The translations under genes and the position numbers were made by a program. A stretch of DNA of 64,000 nucleotides, from NCBI RefSeq assembly GCF_009910365.1, contig NZ_CP036423.1, forward strand, positions 1,984,001 to 2,048,000, read 5' to 3'. The DNA comes from Aequoribacter fuscus. Its GTDB lineage: Bacteria; Pseudomonadota; Gammaproteobacteria; Pseudomonadales; Halieaceae. Of the stretch, positions 27,413 to 36,184 are shown in pieces (positions within the stretch are counted from its first letter, which is position 1; each line of letters starts with the position of its first letter). Below the pieces are notes generated by a model, which had not been told where the DNA came from, made no database searches, and saw only the letters and a program-made list of their open reading frames with translations.

Positions 27413-28922
27413 TGGCTGTATCCTCGCCCTGTTGCTCTAACCACTCCTGGCGAAAGCGGTTCGCCAAAAATCGCTGCGGACTGGATTCGACTCTGGCGCG
27501 CCAGCGCTTGAGTGCTTCAGGGTCTGACAATAAACGATCGGCTTCGATTGTCTCCAGCATAACGAGCTCTTGATCACTCATACTTGCCTCCTCATCCTGC
27601 GCCTGCTCAGTCTCAAAGGTCACAACATCCCCCATATCGGCTTGCTGCGATTCGCCCTGCTCGGCGGCGAGTTCGAGTAGCGATTGAATTTGCTGGATGT
27701 TGTGCAAAACCCCTGGATGATCGGACTCCAACCGCAAAGCCTCATCATAGGCCAAAAGAGCCTGTCGATAATCTCGACTGTGTGCCCAGGCATTGCCTTC
27801 CAAAAACTTGGCTTCAAAAGTATCCACGGCTTGCAGTTCAGTCGCCGCCTGCCTAAAGCGACTCATCCTATACAGGGCCAGTCCTCGCCCCAATGAAGAC
27901 TCAAATCGTTGCGATGCGGCGAGATTTTCACCCCATCGCAGCAACCAATAACCTTGCTGGTCGCGCGTTAACCACATGTCGAGTAGTAGGCTCAGAGGTG
28001 GCGGTATTTCCTCTTCGTCTACTGCCTGCTTCGTCCCAACCTGGTCAGGCGCGGCCTCGACCCTCGGTGCAGGTAAAGCGACCCAAACCAAAACCAGACT
28101 GGCCACAACGGCTTTGTGCCACTGATCTCGGTAGACAAAAAATGCCAAGAGCAATGCGACAAGGGCAAACCAATGCCCAATGGCCTGCCCCTGGTCTTTG
28201 GCAAACCCCAAGTGCAAGCGCTCCAAACGCCGCAAAGTGGAATCAACGCTACCCGGATTCGACCAGTCCATTGTGACGAGGGGGTGTTCGAGCGCTCCCC
28301 ACTGATTAATCTGCTGCTTGAGGGTACTTAAGCCCCCAGAAGACGTCACCAAAACAACCGGCGTAAAGTCACCGCCTATCCGTATCTCGCCCAATGCTCG
28401 TGCCAAAGGCGCAAGCTGTAAACCCTGCAAGGGCATTAACGTACTGTCCAAACTGTACACGTAGCGTCTTAACAGATTGTCGTCATCGGTAGGAGGTAAG
28501 ACCCAGTGGGCACTTCCCGCGAACGCCAATATACCAACCACGGCGGCACTTTTTTGTTGTATCAACGCGTCTAACTGCGCATGCAAGGTTTGCAACGCCT
28601 GCTGACCTCCTGCAAGGTCGCCACTGAGATCAATCGCGATGAGCCAAGTGCTATCAGTAAAGCGCTTATCTCCCTCAGCAGCGGGCAGCAGGGGGTCTGC
28701 AACGGCAAATACAACGCTCAGCAGGAGCGTCATTACAGTCATTCGAATCCAACGCCCACCACCCAAAGGCGAGCGACGAACGAGCACATCGGCCAACACT
28801 TTAGGCAACGCATTGGCAGGATTCGATCCCGCAACGGCGCGTAAATGCCACCACAACAAGAGAATCGGCCCAATGCCAATAAGCGCCCAAGGTCGCACAA
28901 ACCAGAGTTCAAGCGTATTCAT
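27405..28922 (-). CDS. BatB-type VWA protein fused to TPR repeats
   Basis: 505 residues from the ATG at 28922, overlapping the BatA stop (ATGA). The earlier in-frame start is not supported. An N-terminal membrane helix, a VWA domain (about residues 85-245), a second membrane segment near 270-300, then TPR repeats (about 350-430) and an acidic C-terminus. The VWA metal site is degenerate: DxSxS reads D-L-S-G-D and the later TDG reads TSSGG. It therefore may not bind Mg2+ like BatA. It probably forms a membrane-bound complex with BatA and BatD. Confidence 0.85.
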   Translation of the reverse strand: MNTLELWFVRPWALIGIGPILLLWWHLRAVAGSNPANALPKVLADVLVRRSPLGGGRWIRMTVMTLLLSVVFAVADPLLPAAEGDKRFTDSTWLIAIDLSGDLAGGQQALQTLHAQLDALIQQKSAAVVGILAFAGSAHWVLPPTDDDNLLRRYVYSLDSTLMPLQGLQLAPLARALGEIRIGGDFTPVVLVTSSGGLSTLKQQINQWGALEHPLVTMDWSNPGSVDSTLRRLERLHLGFAKDQGQAIGHWFALVALLLAFFVYRDQWHKAVVASLVLVWVALPAPRVEAAPDQVGTKQAVDEEEIPPPLSLLLDMWLTRDQQGYWLLRWGENLAASQRFESSLGRGLALYRMSRFRQAATELQAVDTFEAKFLEGNAWAHSRDYRQALLAYDEALRLESDHPGVLHNIQQIQSLLELAAEQGESQQADMGDVVTFETEQAQDEEASMSDQELVMLETIEADRLLSDPEALKRWRARVESSPQRFLANRFRQEWLEQQGEDTAND

Positions 28923-29896
28923 CGCCCCTCCCCTACCTGAGAACGTGTGGCCCAAAACGCTGCGAATACGAAAAGCAAAAAACTGGCCACCCAAGCAATC
29001 CAGCCCAAGGGTATGCGTTTAACGCGCTCGCTTACTCGCTCTTGCTTAGGCTCTAGACCCTCCAAGGTCTGCCACATCGCATCGAAATCAATGACCTGGG
29101 CAATACGAAAAAACGCTCCACCTGTGCGCTCAGCCAAACGCCGTAACAAAGCTTCATCAATGGGTTCGCGGTCTGTACTCACGTCTGCGCCTACTGCGGC
29201 GACGTAGAGTTTCACATCCAGAGCTTTCGCTAAACGTGCGGCTTCAACGGGAGGTAAATCACTGCCGGTGTCGTTGCCATCTGTGATCAACACCACAATA
29301 GCTCGCTCAGAGTCAACATCTGCCAGAAGTGACACAGCATACCCAACACCATCACCCAGTCGGGTACTGTCACCAGCAAAGCCGGTCTCAAGCTGAGAGA
29401 CCATATAGCGTACGGTATCTCCATAGGCTGTCAGATCGCTCATCACAAACGATTGTTCCCCAAAGGCAATCAATCCAATTCTATTGCCCTCTGATGCATC
29501 CAGTAATGACATCACGCCTTGCTTCACGGCGTCTAACCGCGATAAGGCCATTGCCTGGCCAGACTGGCCTTCGATGTCCGCTATTTCCATGGACTGAGAA
29601 GTATCCAACACCAGCATGATGTCGCGTCCAGCCAAACCTTTAAACTGTTCCTTTACGGTATAGACAGGGTTGGCCAGGCCCACGATTAACAAGGCCAACC
29701 CCAACCATACCTGGGCATAAAACCAAGCGGACAGTTTGCGCACAGCCTTTATGTTGGGCAAATTCTGAATCGCCCGGTCGGTGGCTGGAAACCACAGCGT
29801 GTCGTGCACCTTGCTCCACGCGGGTAAGAGAGACAACACGGGTATCAACACCAGCGCCAGTAACCACCATGGATGGCTAAATTCAACCATCATCAC
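28919..29896 (-). CDS. batA: BatA-like VWA protein
   Basis: A 325-residue membrane-anchored VWA protein. The VWA domain (about residues 88-270) has an intact MIDAS: MLVLDTSQSMEI (DxSxS) and VLITDGNDTGSD (TDG). Two N-terminal and one C-terminal hydrophobic segments anchor it. The first codons are three tandem Met; its start overlaps the end of the DUF4381 gene. Bat proteins are linked to aerotolerance and envelope stress in several bacteria, but the molecular role is unresolved. Confidence 0.9.
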   Translation of the reverse strand: MMMVEFSHPWWLLALVLIPVLSLLPAWSKVHDTLWFPATDRAIQNLPNIKAVRKLSAWFYAQVWLGLALLIVGLANPVYTVKEQFKGLAGRDIMLVLDTSQSMEIADIEGQSGQAMALSRLDAVKQGVMSLLDASEGNRIGLIAFGEQSFVMSDLTAYGDTVRYMVSQLETGFAGDSTRLGDGVGYAVSLLADVDSERAIVVLITDGNDTGSDLPPVEAARLAKALDVKLYVAAVGADVSTDREPIDEALLRRLAERTGGAFFRIAQVIDFDAMWQTLEGLEPKQERVSERVKRIPLGWIAWVASFLLFVFAAFWATRSQVGEGR

Positions 29897-30368
29897 GCCC
29901 CAGACCGTGCATTTTTAGCCACAATGCAATCGCCTCAAGATAAGCCTGAAGTTCCGCTTCGCTCAACGCTTGGTCGCAATACAGAGCGCGATGCAAGGAT
30001 GACTGCAACTCTTTTGAAAACACAGGCGTAGCTACCGCAGCATTGAGCAAATCGAACCAATCAGTGTCTGCCAATTTCGCCGTCATTGGGCGACCATACA
30101 CATAGACTGATACGATTTTGAGGAGCTCATGGGCTGCCGATAGTCGCGTTTCGATGGGCTGTCTTGCAATGCCGTCCAAGCGTCGCAACGCCTCACGTCG
30201 ATATCGATTACGCCACCAACGTTTTAGGTGGGTTCGAAGTTTGGCCAAACTCCAAATCACCGCGGCAGCTAACAGACCATACCAGCCCCAACTTTGCGGC
30301 CAGTGACTAATGGTGAGAATGATCTCTGGTTCATTAAATGGCGCCAACGCGCTGTTAGGCTGGAACAT
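29883..30368 (-). CDS. DUF4381 domain protein
   Basis: 161 residues from the Met at 30368, which begins MFQPNSALAPFNEPEIILTI, a DUF4381-like N-terminus. The longer ORF start at 30455 would overlap the DUF58 gene by 86 bp and is rejected. One transmembrane helix (residues 30-50, GWYGLLAAAVIWSL) follows; the remainder is helical, with a basic RRYRREALRRL segment. It lies between DUF58 and BatA, where DUF4381 genes normally sit. Function unknown. Confidence 0.85.
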   Translation of the reverse strand: MFQPNSALAPFNEPEIILTISHWPQSWGWYGLLAAAVIWSLAKLRTHLKRWWRNRYRREALRRLDGIARQPIETRLSAAHELLKIVSVYVYGRPMTAKLADTDWFDLLNAAVATPVFSKELQSSLHRALYCDQALSEAELQAYLEAIALWLKMHGLGRDDG

Positions 30369-30369
30369 G

Positions 30370-31320
30370 CTAGGCCTCGAAGCGCCCGAAGCCGCGATGC
30401 GAGTGATACTGAAGCCGAATATCGTGGCAGTTATCTGCTTGATACACCACGACACCCATACTCTTAATCTCTCTGATCAGAGCTTGTATATCACTCATTA
30501 AGCGCTGGCCTGCAACAGCTAAATCAGCGTGAGTCCGCAGACTTGTCTGTAAACAGTGCCCAGCGCGTCCGAGCATATCAAGTCCTTTCATACGACCGAT
30601 GTCGGTATCCAAAGGATCGTCAACGAGTACCAAGTTAACGTCGTGCAGACGCCCCAGCATTGCGAGCGCTTTTGCCGAGGATGAATACCATTGAGTTGAT
30701 GAGCTAAACCAATAAATGTCCTGCCTTTGAGTCTGACGAGCTAACTCATCAATCACCACTTTCTCGTCATCTCTGGGCGAACCCTGCCCAAAGGCCCGAA
30801 GCGCTTGGTTATGATCTGCAAGAACACGAAAACAGGCGCTCAGTTCTGCGGTATTGGTGGCGATTCCCGCTAACTCTAAGCCCTGCTCCGTCTGTAACAA
30901 CAAACGAATGGTATATCCCAGGGCAAGGTGATCCCAACAACACACAGCCGCCAATTCCGCCGCCACCAATGCCTTGGTGAATACCCTTGAGCCAAACAGT
31001 AAGTTACTCGTCTGATCAACAATGCAGGTCAGGATCTTGTGCTGATCAGACTCAAACACTCGCACCCAAGGCGTACCCGTTCGCGCTGTGGCTCGCCAAT
31101 CGATGTGACGGGTATCATCACCAGGTTGATAAGCCTTGAGCTCGGCAAATTCAACACCTCGCCCCAAGCTCTGACTCCGGCTTATACCCGCTTGCGGTCT
31201 AGCAGATTGAACGGCCCTGCACCCCGCGGCATGCAAACCTGCGGTGTGCAGATTGATTAAGCGACGGTAAGAGGTATAGACGCGGGGCTCAATTAGGTCT
31301 GAATCAGCGTGCGACAACAT
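30370..31320 (-). CDS. DUF58 domain protein
   Basis: A 316-residue protein with the DUF58 hallmark region GRGVEFAELKAYQPGDDTRHIDWRATARTG (about residues 50-85, read in two parts) and the downstream CIVDQTSNLLFGS VWA-like segment. DUF58 proteins accompany MoxR ATPases, probably as their membrane or substrate partners. Overlaps the MoxR stop by 17 bp and the next start by one or two codons, which indicates tight coupling. Confidence 0.93.
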   Translation of the reverse strand: MLSHADSDLIEPRVYTSYRRLINLHTAGLHAAGCRAVQSARPQAGISRSQSLGRGVEFAELKAYQPGDDTRHIDWRATARTGTPWVRVFESDQHKILTCIVDQTSNLLFGSRVFTKALVAAELAAVCCWDHLALGYTIRLLLQTEQGLELAGIATNTAELSACFRVLADHNQALRAFGQGSPRDDEKVVIDELARQTQRQDIYWFSSSTQWYSSSAKALAMLGRLHDVNLVLVDDPLDTDIGRMKGLDMLGRAGHCLQTSLRTHADLAVAGQRLMSDIQALIREIKSMGVVVYQADNCHDIRLQYHSHRGFGRFEA

Positions 31321-32287
31321 GCTCGCTCAAGGCCTCGATCAGGTCTCGGGTGGTCACAGAGTTCGCCAAGGCTTCGTAGCTTAAACTTAGACGATGGGAT
31401 AAACACGGTGCCAGATATTCTTTGACGTCTTCGGGCACCACGTAGTCACGCCCCTTTAACCAAGCGCTGGCTCTAGCCACACGATGCAAAGAGAGTATCG
31501 CTCGAGCACCGACACCATGCCTTAACCACGCGGCCAACTGCTCAGAATATTGCTCGGGATGCCGAGTCGCCTGAACCACATCAACGATGTATTGCTCGAT
31601 CGCATCTGACACTCTGACTTGGCTGATTTGCTCACGCGCCTTGGTCACTTGATCCAGGTCAACCAGAGCTTCGCGGGATAGTCCGCGTTGCTCTTCGGCC
31701 TGTTGTAGCTTCAAGATGCTCAAGTCTGCTTCCCGCGAGGGGTAATCCACCGTTAGCTTCATTAAAAATCTATCAAGTTGTGCCTCAGGCAGAGGATAAG
31801 TCCCCTCTTGATCCAAGCTATTTTGTGTTGCCATCACCAAAAATGGTTGCGGCAGGGCGTAGGTGTGCGTCCCAACCGTGACCTGTTTTTCTTCCATTGC
31901 CTCGAGCAGAGCAGATTGAACGCGCGCAGGCGCGCGATTGATTTCATCCGCTAGGATCAAATGGTTAAATAAGGGGCCTTGCTGAAACACGAGTTCGCGA
32001 TTTGCAGTGTAGACATCCGACCCCGTAAGGTCCGCGGGTAGCAGATCTGGGGTGAACTGTATACGCCCAAAGCCAGCTGCTAGATGTCGCGCCATGGTTT
32101 TTACTGCGCGCGTTTTACCGGTTCCCGGCGGCCCTTCAACTAATACATGTCCGTCGCACAACAACGCCAACACGAGTCCGCGTATAACCTCACTCTGCCC
32201 TACGACCTCCGTCGAAAGTCGCTCGATAAGATCGCAAAAGGCGGATGCAATATCCGCCTGTGCTGTTGCTGCCATCGGATCCGTCAT
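31304..32287 (-). CDS. MoxR-family AAA+ ATPase
   Basis: A 327-residue MoxR ATPase. Walker A EGPPGTGKTRAVK (about residues 55-67), Walker B LILADEINRAPARVQ, sensor-1 region LVMATQNSLDQEGTYPLPEAQLDRF (in overlapping pieces) and an arginine finger in the DRFLMKL segment. MoxR proteins are thought to act as chaperones for VWA-domain partners, and here the DUF58/BatA/BatB genes follow directly. It starts 13 bp downstream of the sulfatase stop. Confidence 0.95.
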   Translation of the reverse strand: MTDPMAATAQADIASAFCDLIERLSTEVVGQSEVIRGLVLALLCDGHVLVEGPPGTGKTRAVKTMARHLAAGFGRIQFTPDLLPADLTGSDVYTANRELVFQQGPLFNHLILADEINRAPARVQSALLEAMEEKQVTVGTHTYALPQPFLVMATQNSLDQEGTYPLPEAQLDRFLMKLTVDYPSREADLSILKLQQAEEQRGLSREALVDLDQVTKAREQISQVRVSDAIEQYIVDVVQATRHPEQYSEQLAAWLRHGVGARAILSLHRVARASAWLKGRDYVVPEDVKEYLAPCLSHRLSLSYEALANSVTTRDLIEALSEHVVAR

Positions 32288-32300
32288 AGTCAGCCCGTGT

Positions 32301-33842
32301 TTACTGTCGAGTTTCGCTAAACAGCTTTTCGAGTATCTGATCCACCGTGAATGACGCTGGTCGCTGACGCTGAGGAAACTCTTGGAAGGTCATCAGGAAC
32401 TTCGTTAGCTCCACCCTCGCGATAGACAATTGCGGCCCTGCGCGGCGGTTCCACCAATCGTTGTAGTTGTTACTATCGACGTCGGCGCGCTCAAAAGGAT
32501 CGCGTCTCAAGTGATACAACTTTGGAATGCGCAGATGCACAAAGGGTTCGCGCCAAACATCGAACTGTGCGGCGCGCTGCTCGGCGAACAAAGCTTTCCA
32601 GTCGCCCACGCGCATGGCCATCAAGTCACCATCGTCGCTCCAGTAGAAGAAGGTTTTGCGCGCCCCTCTCTCACTTTTACCGGTGAGGTGATCGGTGAAA
32701 TCAAAACCATCGAGATGCACCTTGTAGGGTTTGCCCGTGACACGATTACCCTGACGCAGTTCTTGGACAACATCGGGACGACCCGCTGCATTAGCCAATG
32801 TTGGAAACCAATCCAAGTGGGACATCACTTCATTGCTGATGGTGCCGGGTTGAATTTTACCGGGCCAGCGAATCATCGCAGGAACACGAAAACCACCCTC
32901 CCAGTTAGTGTTTTTCTCGCCACGGAAAGGCGTGATCGCGGCGTCTGGCCACATGTTATAGTGCGGACCGTTATCCGTGGTGTAGATCACGATCGTATTA
33001 TCGGCGATACCAAGCTCGTCCAGCTTGTTCAAAAGCTGCCCGACCAACATGTCGTGACCCACCATGGCGTCGTTGTAGAAGCCCTGCCCCGACAACCCCA
33101 GCTCTTTTTCGGCGGTGTGGGTGTAGTAATGCATGCGCGTGGAGTTAAACCAGACAAAGAAAGGCTTCTCTTGCTCATGCGCGCGATCAATGAAATTTAG
33201 AGACGCATCCAAGAATTCCTCGTCAACAGTCTCCATCCGCTTTTTGGTCAGCGGTCCAGAATCTTCTACTCGGCCATCGGCAAAGCTACGAATTACGCCG
33301 CGTGGCGCAAAACGCTTTTGGAACTCTGGATCTTGCGGGTAATCTGGATTTTCGGGCTCTTCCTCTGCATTGAGGTGATACAGGTTTCCAAAAAACTCAT
33401 CAAAGCCATGATTGGTAGGTAAGAATTTATCTTTGTCGCCTAAATGGTTTTTTCCAAAGTGCGCCGTGACGTAGCCTTGGTCTTGCATAATCGCGCCAAG
33501 GGTCACGTCTTCATCCTGAATACCCAGATCGGCACCGGGAATACCCACCTTGGTCAAACCCGTTCGTATCGGACTCTGCCCAGTGATAAAAGCCGAACGC
33601 CCTGCGGTGCAGCTCTGCTCGCCGTAGTAGTCGGTAAATTTCATCCCTTCGTTGGCGATACGATCAATATTGGGCGTTCGATAGCCCATCATCCCCATGT
33701 TGTAGGTGCTCAGGTTCCAAATCCCCACGTCGTCACCCCAGATCACCAGGATATTGGGCTGTTTGGTTTGAGCCATGGCGCTTGCGCACACACTCATCAG
33801 CAGCGCTAAACTTAACGCAAGTCGCCGATTCAATCCTCGCAT
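32301..33842 (-). CDS. Exported arylsulfatase-type sulfatase
   Basis: 513 residues from the Met at 33842; the upstream in-frame start adds 19 residues ahead of an otherwise normal signal peptide (LALSLALLMSVCASAMA). The core shows the metal motif WGDDVGIWNLS and the modified-cysteine motif S-C-T-A-G-R (C-x-A-x-R), where Cys becomes formylglycine. HFGKNHLGD and TTDNGPH complete the sulfatase pattern. It needs a formylglycine-generating enzyme, not seen here. Sulfated polysaccharide or aryl sulfate substrates are likely. It heads the MoxR-Bat operon. Confidence 0.9.
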   Translation of the reverse strand: MRGLNRRLALSLALLMSVCASAMAQTKQPNILVIWGDDVGIWNLSTYNMGMMGYRTPNIDRIANEGMKFTDYYGEQSCTAGRSAFITGQSPIRTGLTKVGIPGADLGIQDEDVTLGAIMQDQGYVTAHFGKNHLGDKDKFLPTNHGFDEFFGNLYHLNAEEEPENPDYPQDPEFQKRFAPRGVIRSFADGRVEDSGPLTKKRMETVDEEFLDASLNFIDRAHEQEKPFFVWFNSTRMHYYTHTAEKELGLSGQGFYNDAMVGHDMLVGQLLNKLDELGIADNTIVIYTTDNGPHYNMWPDAAITPFRGEKNTNWEGGFRVPAMIRWPGKIQPGTISNEVMSHLDWFPTLANAAGRPDVVQELRQGNRVTGKPYKVHLDGFDFTDHLTGKSERGARKTFFYWSDDGDLMAMRVGDWKALFAEQRAAQFDVWREPFVHLRIPKLYHLRRDPFERADVDSNNYNDWWNRRAGPQLSIARVELTKFLMTFQEFPQRQRPASFTVDQILEKLFSETRQ

Positions 33843-34008
33843 AATGTGTCCCTTGTCAGCTGTTATCGTTGTCGTGTGGTGTGTCTCGCAAGCAAACACT
33901 GGCGCGGACTACGCCACCCATGTAATGTAACAGCTGTTAACATGCCTGTTCGAGTTTTTTTTGAGCTGATTGAACCGAAATACGATTCCACCACACAACG
34001 AGGAACCT

Positions 34009-34848
34009 ATGAGTCAAGACATCTACGTCCCGCCTAAAGTTTGGACTTGGGACCAAGGCAATGGCGGCCGCTTTGCCCAAATCAACCGTCCGGTGGCAGG
34101 CGCAACGCACGACAAAGCGCTGCCTCGTGGCGAGCATCCGTTTCAGCTACATTCAGTCGGCACGCCCAACGGTCAAAAAGTGACCATTATGCTAGAAGAG
34201 CTGCTGGCACTGGGCGTCACAGAGGCAGAATACGATGCGTGGATGATCAACATCCTCGAAGGCGACCAATTCTCGAGTGGCTTTGTTGATATCAACCCCA
34301 ACTCGAAGATTCCCGCCCTTCTAGATACCAGCACCACCCCACCTACCCGCGTCTTTGAGTCAGGCTCGATCATCCTGTATCTTGCCGAAAAGTTTGGTCA
34401 CTTTTTGCCGACCGAACCTAGCGCTCGAGCCGAAACGCTCTCGTGGCTATTCTGGCAGATGGCCAGCACCGCATTTCTGGGCGGAGGTTTTGGTCATTTC
34501 TATGCCTACGCGCCTGAAAAATACGAGTATCCAATCAATCGTTACGCCATGGAAGTCAAACGGCAACTCGATGTCCTGGACCAAAACCTAGCCACACGAA
34601 CCTACTTGGCCGGCGACGACTACACCATTGCGGACATCGCGACCTTCCCATGGTATGGCATGCTAGTCATCGGCAACCTGTACTCTGCACAGGAGTTTTT
34701 GGATGTGGCAAGTTACAAGAACGTTGAGCGCTGGGCGCGCTTAATCGATTCTCGCCCAGCAGTGCAACGCGGCAAGCGCGTCAATACCATCTGGGGCGAC
34801 GAAGATCAGCGCTGCTACGAACGCCACAGTGCGGCGGACCTCGACTAG
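34009..34848 (+). CDS. yghU: Glutathione S-transferase, YghU-like
   Basis: 279 residues from the ATG at 34009, which has an AGGA ribosome site; the longer ORF begins 13 codons upstream without one. The N-terminal tail PPKVWTWDQGNGGRFAQINRPVAG and the HSVGTPNGQKVTIMLEELL segment match YghU, a bacterial nu-class GST (dithiol/peroxide-related). The thioredoxin fold spans about residues 47-130, the helical domain the rest. Divergent from the sulfatase. Confidence 0.88.
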   Translation: MSQDIYVPPKVWTWDQGNGGRFAQINRPVAGATHDKALPRGEHPFQLHSVGTPNGQKVTIMLEELLALGVTEAEYDAWMINILEGDQFSSGFVDINPNSKIPALLDTSTTPPTRVFESGSIILYLAEKFGHFLPTEPSARAETLSWLFWQMASTAFLGGGFGHFYAYAPEKYEYPINRYAMEVKRQLDVLDQNLATRTYLAGDDYTIADIATFPWYGMLVIGNLYSAQEFLDVASYKNVERWARLIDSRPAVQRGKRVNTIWGDEDQRCYERHSAADLD

Positions 34849-34857
34849 ACCTCGATG

Positions 34858-35991
34858 CTAAAAACCCAGTGGATACTGTGTCGGGTGAGCAACCAAAGCA
34901 TCCGATACAGCATCTGCACCACTTGCAGCAACCTGCCGAGCTTGGTGCACCAATCCAGACAGCTGTGCGCCCACCAATCGGACTGGCCGACGTAGGGGCC
35001 ACTCTTTTTGCAGTAAGCCAAGTAGCACCTCGCGTAGCTCTGCCTCCGACCCAAACAAGTGATCTAAACTCATCGCTCGCGTAATTTGCTGAAAATCATT
35101 GAACTTTATTTTCAGGGTCGCAGTTTTACCCTGGCAGCCGTTCTTTTGACTGCGCACCCAAACTTCTTCAGCAATCGAAACCACGGCCTCTCGAAGACTC
35201 TCGAGCTGACTCAAATCTTCTGGGTAGGTTCGCTCCGCCCCCACCGATTTCCGGATGCGGTTCGGACGCACGGGTCGATGATCGACTCCGCGTGAGGCTT
35301 TGTACAAATAGTCAGCAGAACTACCGAAATTTTCGGCTAGAAAAGCCAAGCTGCAAGCGCGAATGTCAGCACCTGTTTGAAGATTAAGACGAGCCATCTT
35401 CTCAGCGGTTTTCGGACCAACCCCATAAAAGCGACGTACGGGCAACTGCCCAACAAAAGCCTCGCCCTCATCGGGCAACACCACACACTGACCATTGGGC
35501 TTATTCTGGTCTGACGCGATTTTCGCAATAAACTTGTTGTAACTGATACCGGCGCTCGCAGTGAGGTTCAACTCCTCGTATATGGATTTTCGAATCATGT
35601 GAGCAATTTTCACTGCGGAGCCGACGCCTCGTTTATCTTGAGTCACGTCAAGGTAAGCCTCATCCAAAGAAAGGGGCTCGATGACATCTGTATAGCGCGA
35701 AAATATCTCGCGAATCTGAGCCGAGACACTTCGGTACACATCAAATCGTGCTTTGACAAATATCAAATCAGGACACAAACGCTGCGCGGTAACCGAGGGC
35801 ATTGCCGATTTAACGCCAAACTTGCGCGCCTCATAACTCGCCGCCGCTACGACACCGCGCAACCGCGCACCGCCCACGGCAATAGGTTTGCCCCGGAGCT
35901 CTGGATTATCGCGCTGTTCGACACTCGCATAAAACGCGTCCATGTCGACGTGAATAATCTTGCGCGGCCTATGGTTCGATACGTCAGACAA
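34858..35991 (-). CDS. dinB: DNA polymerase IV (Y-family)
   Basis: A 377-residue translesion polymerase. Catalytic motifs: HVDMDAFYASVEQRD (first metal Asp), YSASYEARKFGVKSAMP-like AASYEARKFGVKSAMP, and PLSLDEAYLDVT (DE pair). The HhH and little-finger domains follow. E. coli Pol IV has 351 residues; the C-terminus here is somewhat extended. It is last in a short stretch convergent with the GST gene (9 bp apart). A LexA box was not checked. Confidence 0.95.
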   Translation of the reverse strand: MSDVSNHRPRKIIHVDMDAFYASVEQRDNPELRGKPIAVGGARLRGVVAAASYEARKFGVKSAMPSVTAQRLCPDLIFVKARFDVYRSVSAQIREIFSRYTDVIEPLSLDEAYLDVTQDKRGVGSAVKIAHMIRKSIYEELNLTASAGISYNKFIAKIASDQNKPNGQCVVLPDEGEAFVGQLPVRRFYGVGPKTAEKMARLNLQTGADIRACSLAFLAENFGSSADYLYKASRGVDHRPVRPNRIRKSVGAERTYPEDLSQLESLREAVVSIAEEVWVRSQKNGCQGKTATLKIKFNDFQQITRAMSLDHLFGSEAELREVLLGLLQKEWPLRRPVRLVGAQLSGLVHQARQVAASGADAVSDALVAHPTQYPLGF

Positions 35992-36144
35992 ACTTACACA
36001 TCACATTGAAAACAATCTATAGGATAAACCCTTGTGGACCTTGGTTCAGCTGAATTTTCAACCGCCGACCATAGAGAACCCAGGGCCGAATTTGTAAAAA
36101 AACTACATTAATTACGTAATTCCACTGGAAAACAACCCGTATTT

Positions 36145-36159
36145 TGTGCTTTTATTACA
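36145..36159. promoter_or_regulatory. Candidate HexR operator upstream of edd
   Basis: TGTGCTTTTATTACA matches the palindromic HexR motif (TGTARTWWWAYTACA-like) at 13 of 15 positions, with differences at positions 4 and 5. It lies 25 bp upstream of the edd start, where a repressor would block the ED operon. HexR is present at 43.5 kb. Confidence 0.6.
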
Positions 36160-36184
36160 ACAGTACTGAAGGGAAATTAGAGCT

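Noticed and set aside
36101-36125. ATTACGTAAT palindrome upstream of edd as a second HexR site
   Set aside because: It does not fit the HexR motif spacing; only the site at 36145-36159 does.
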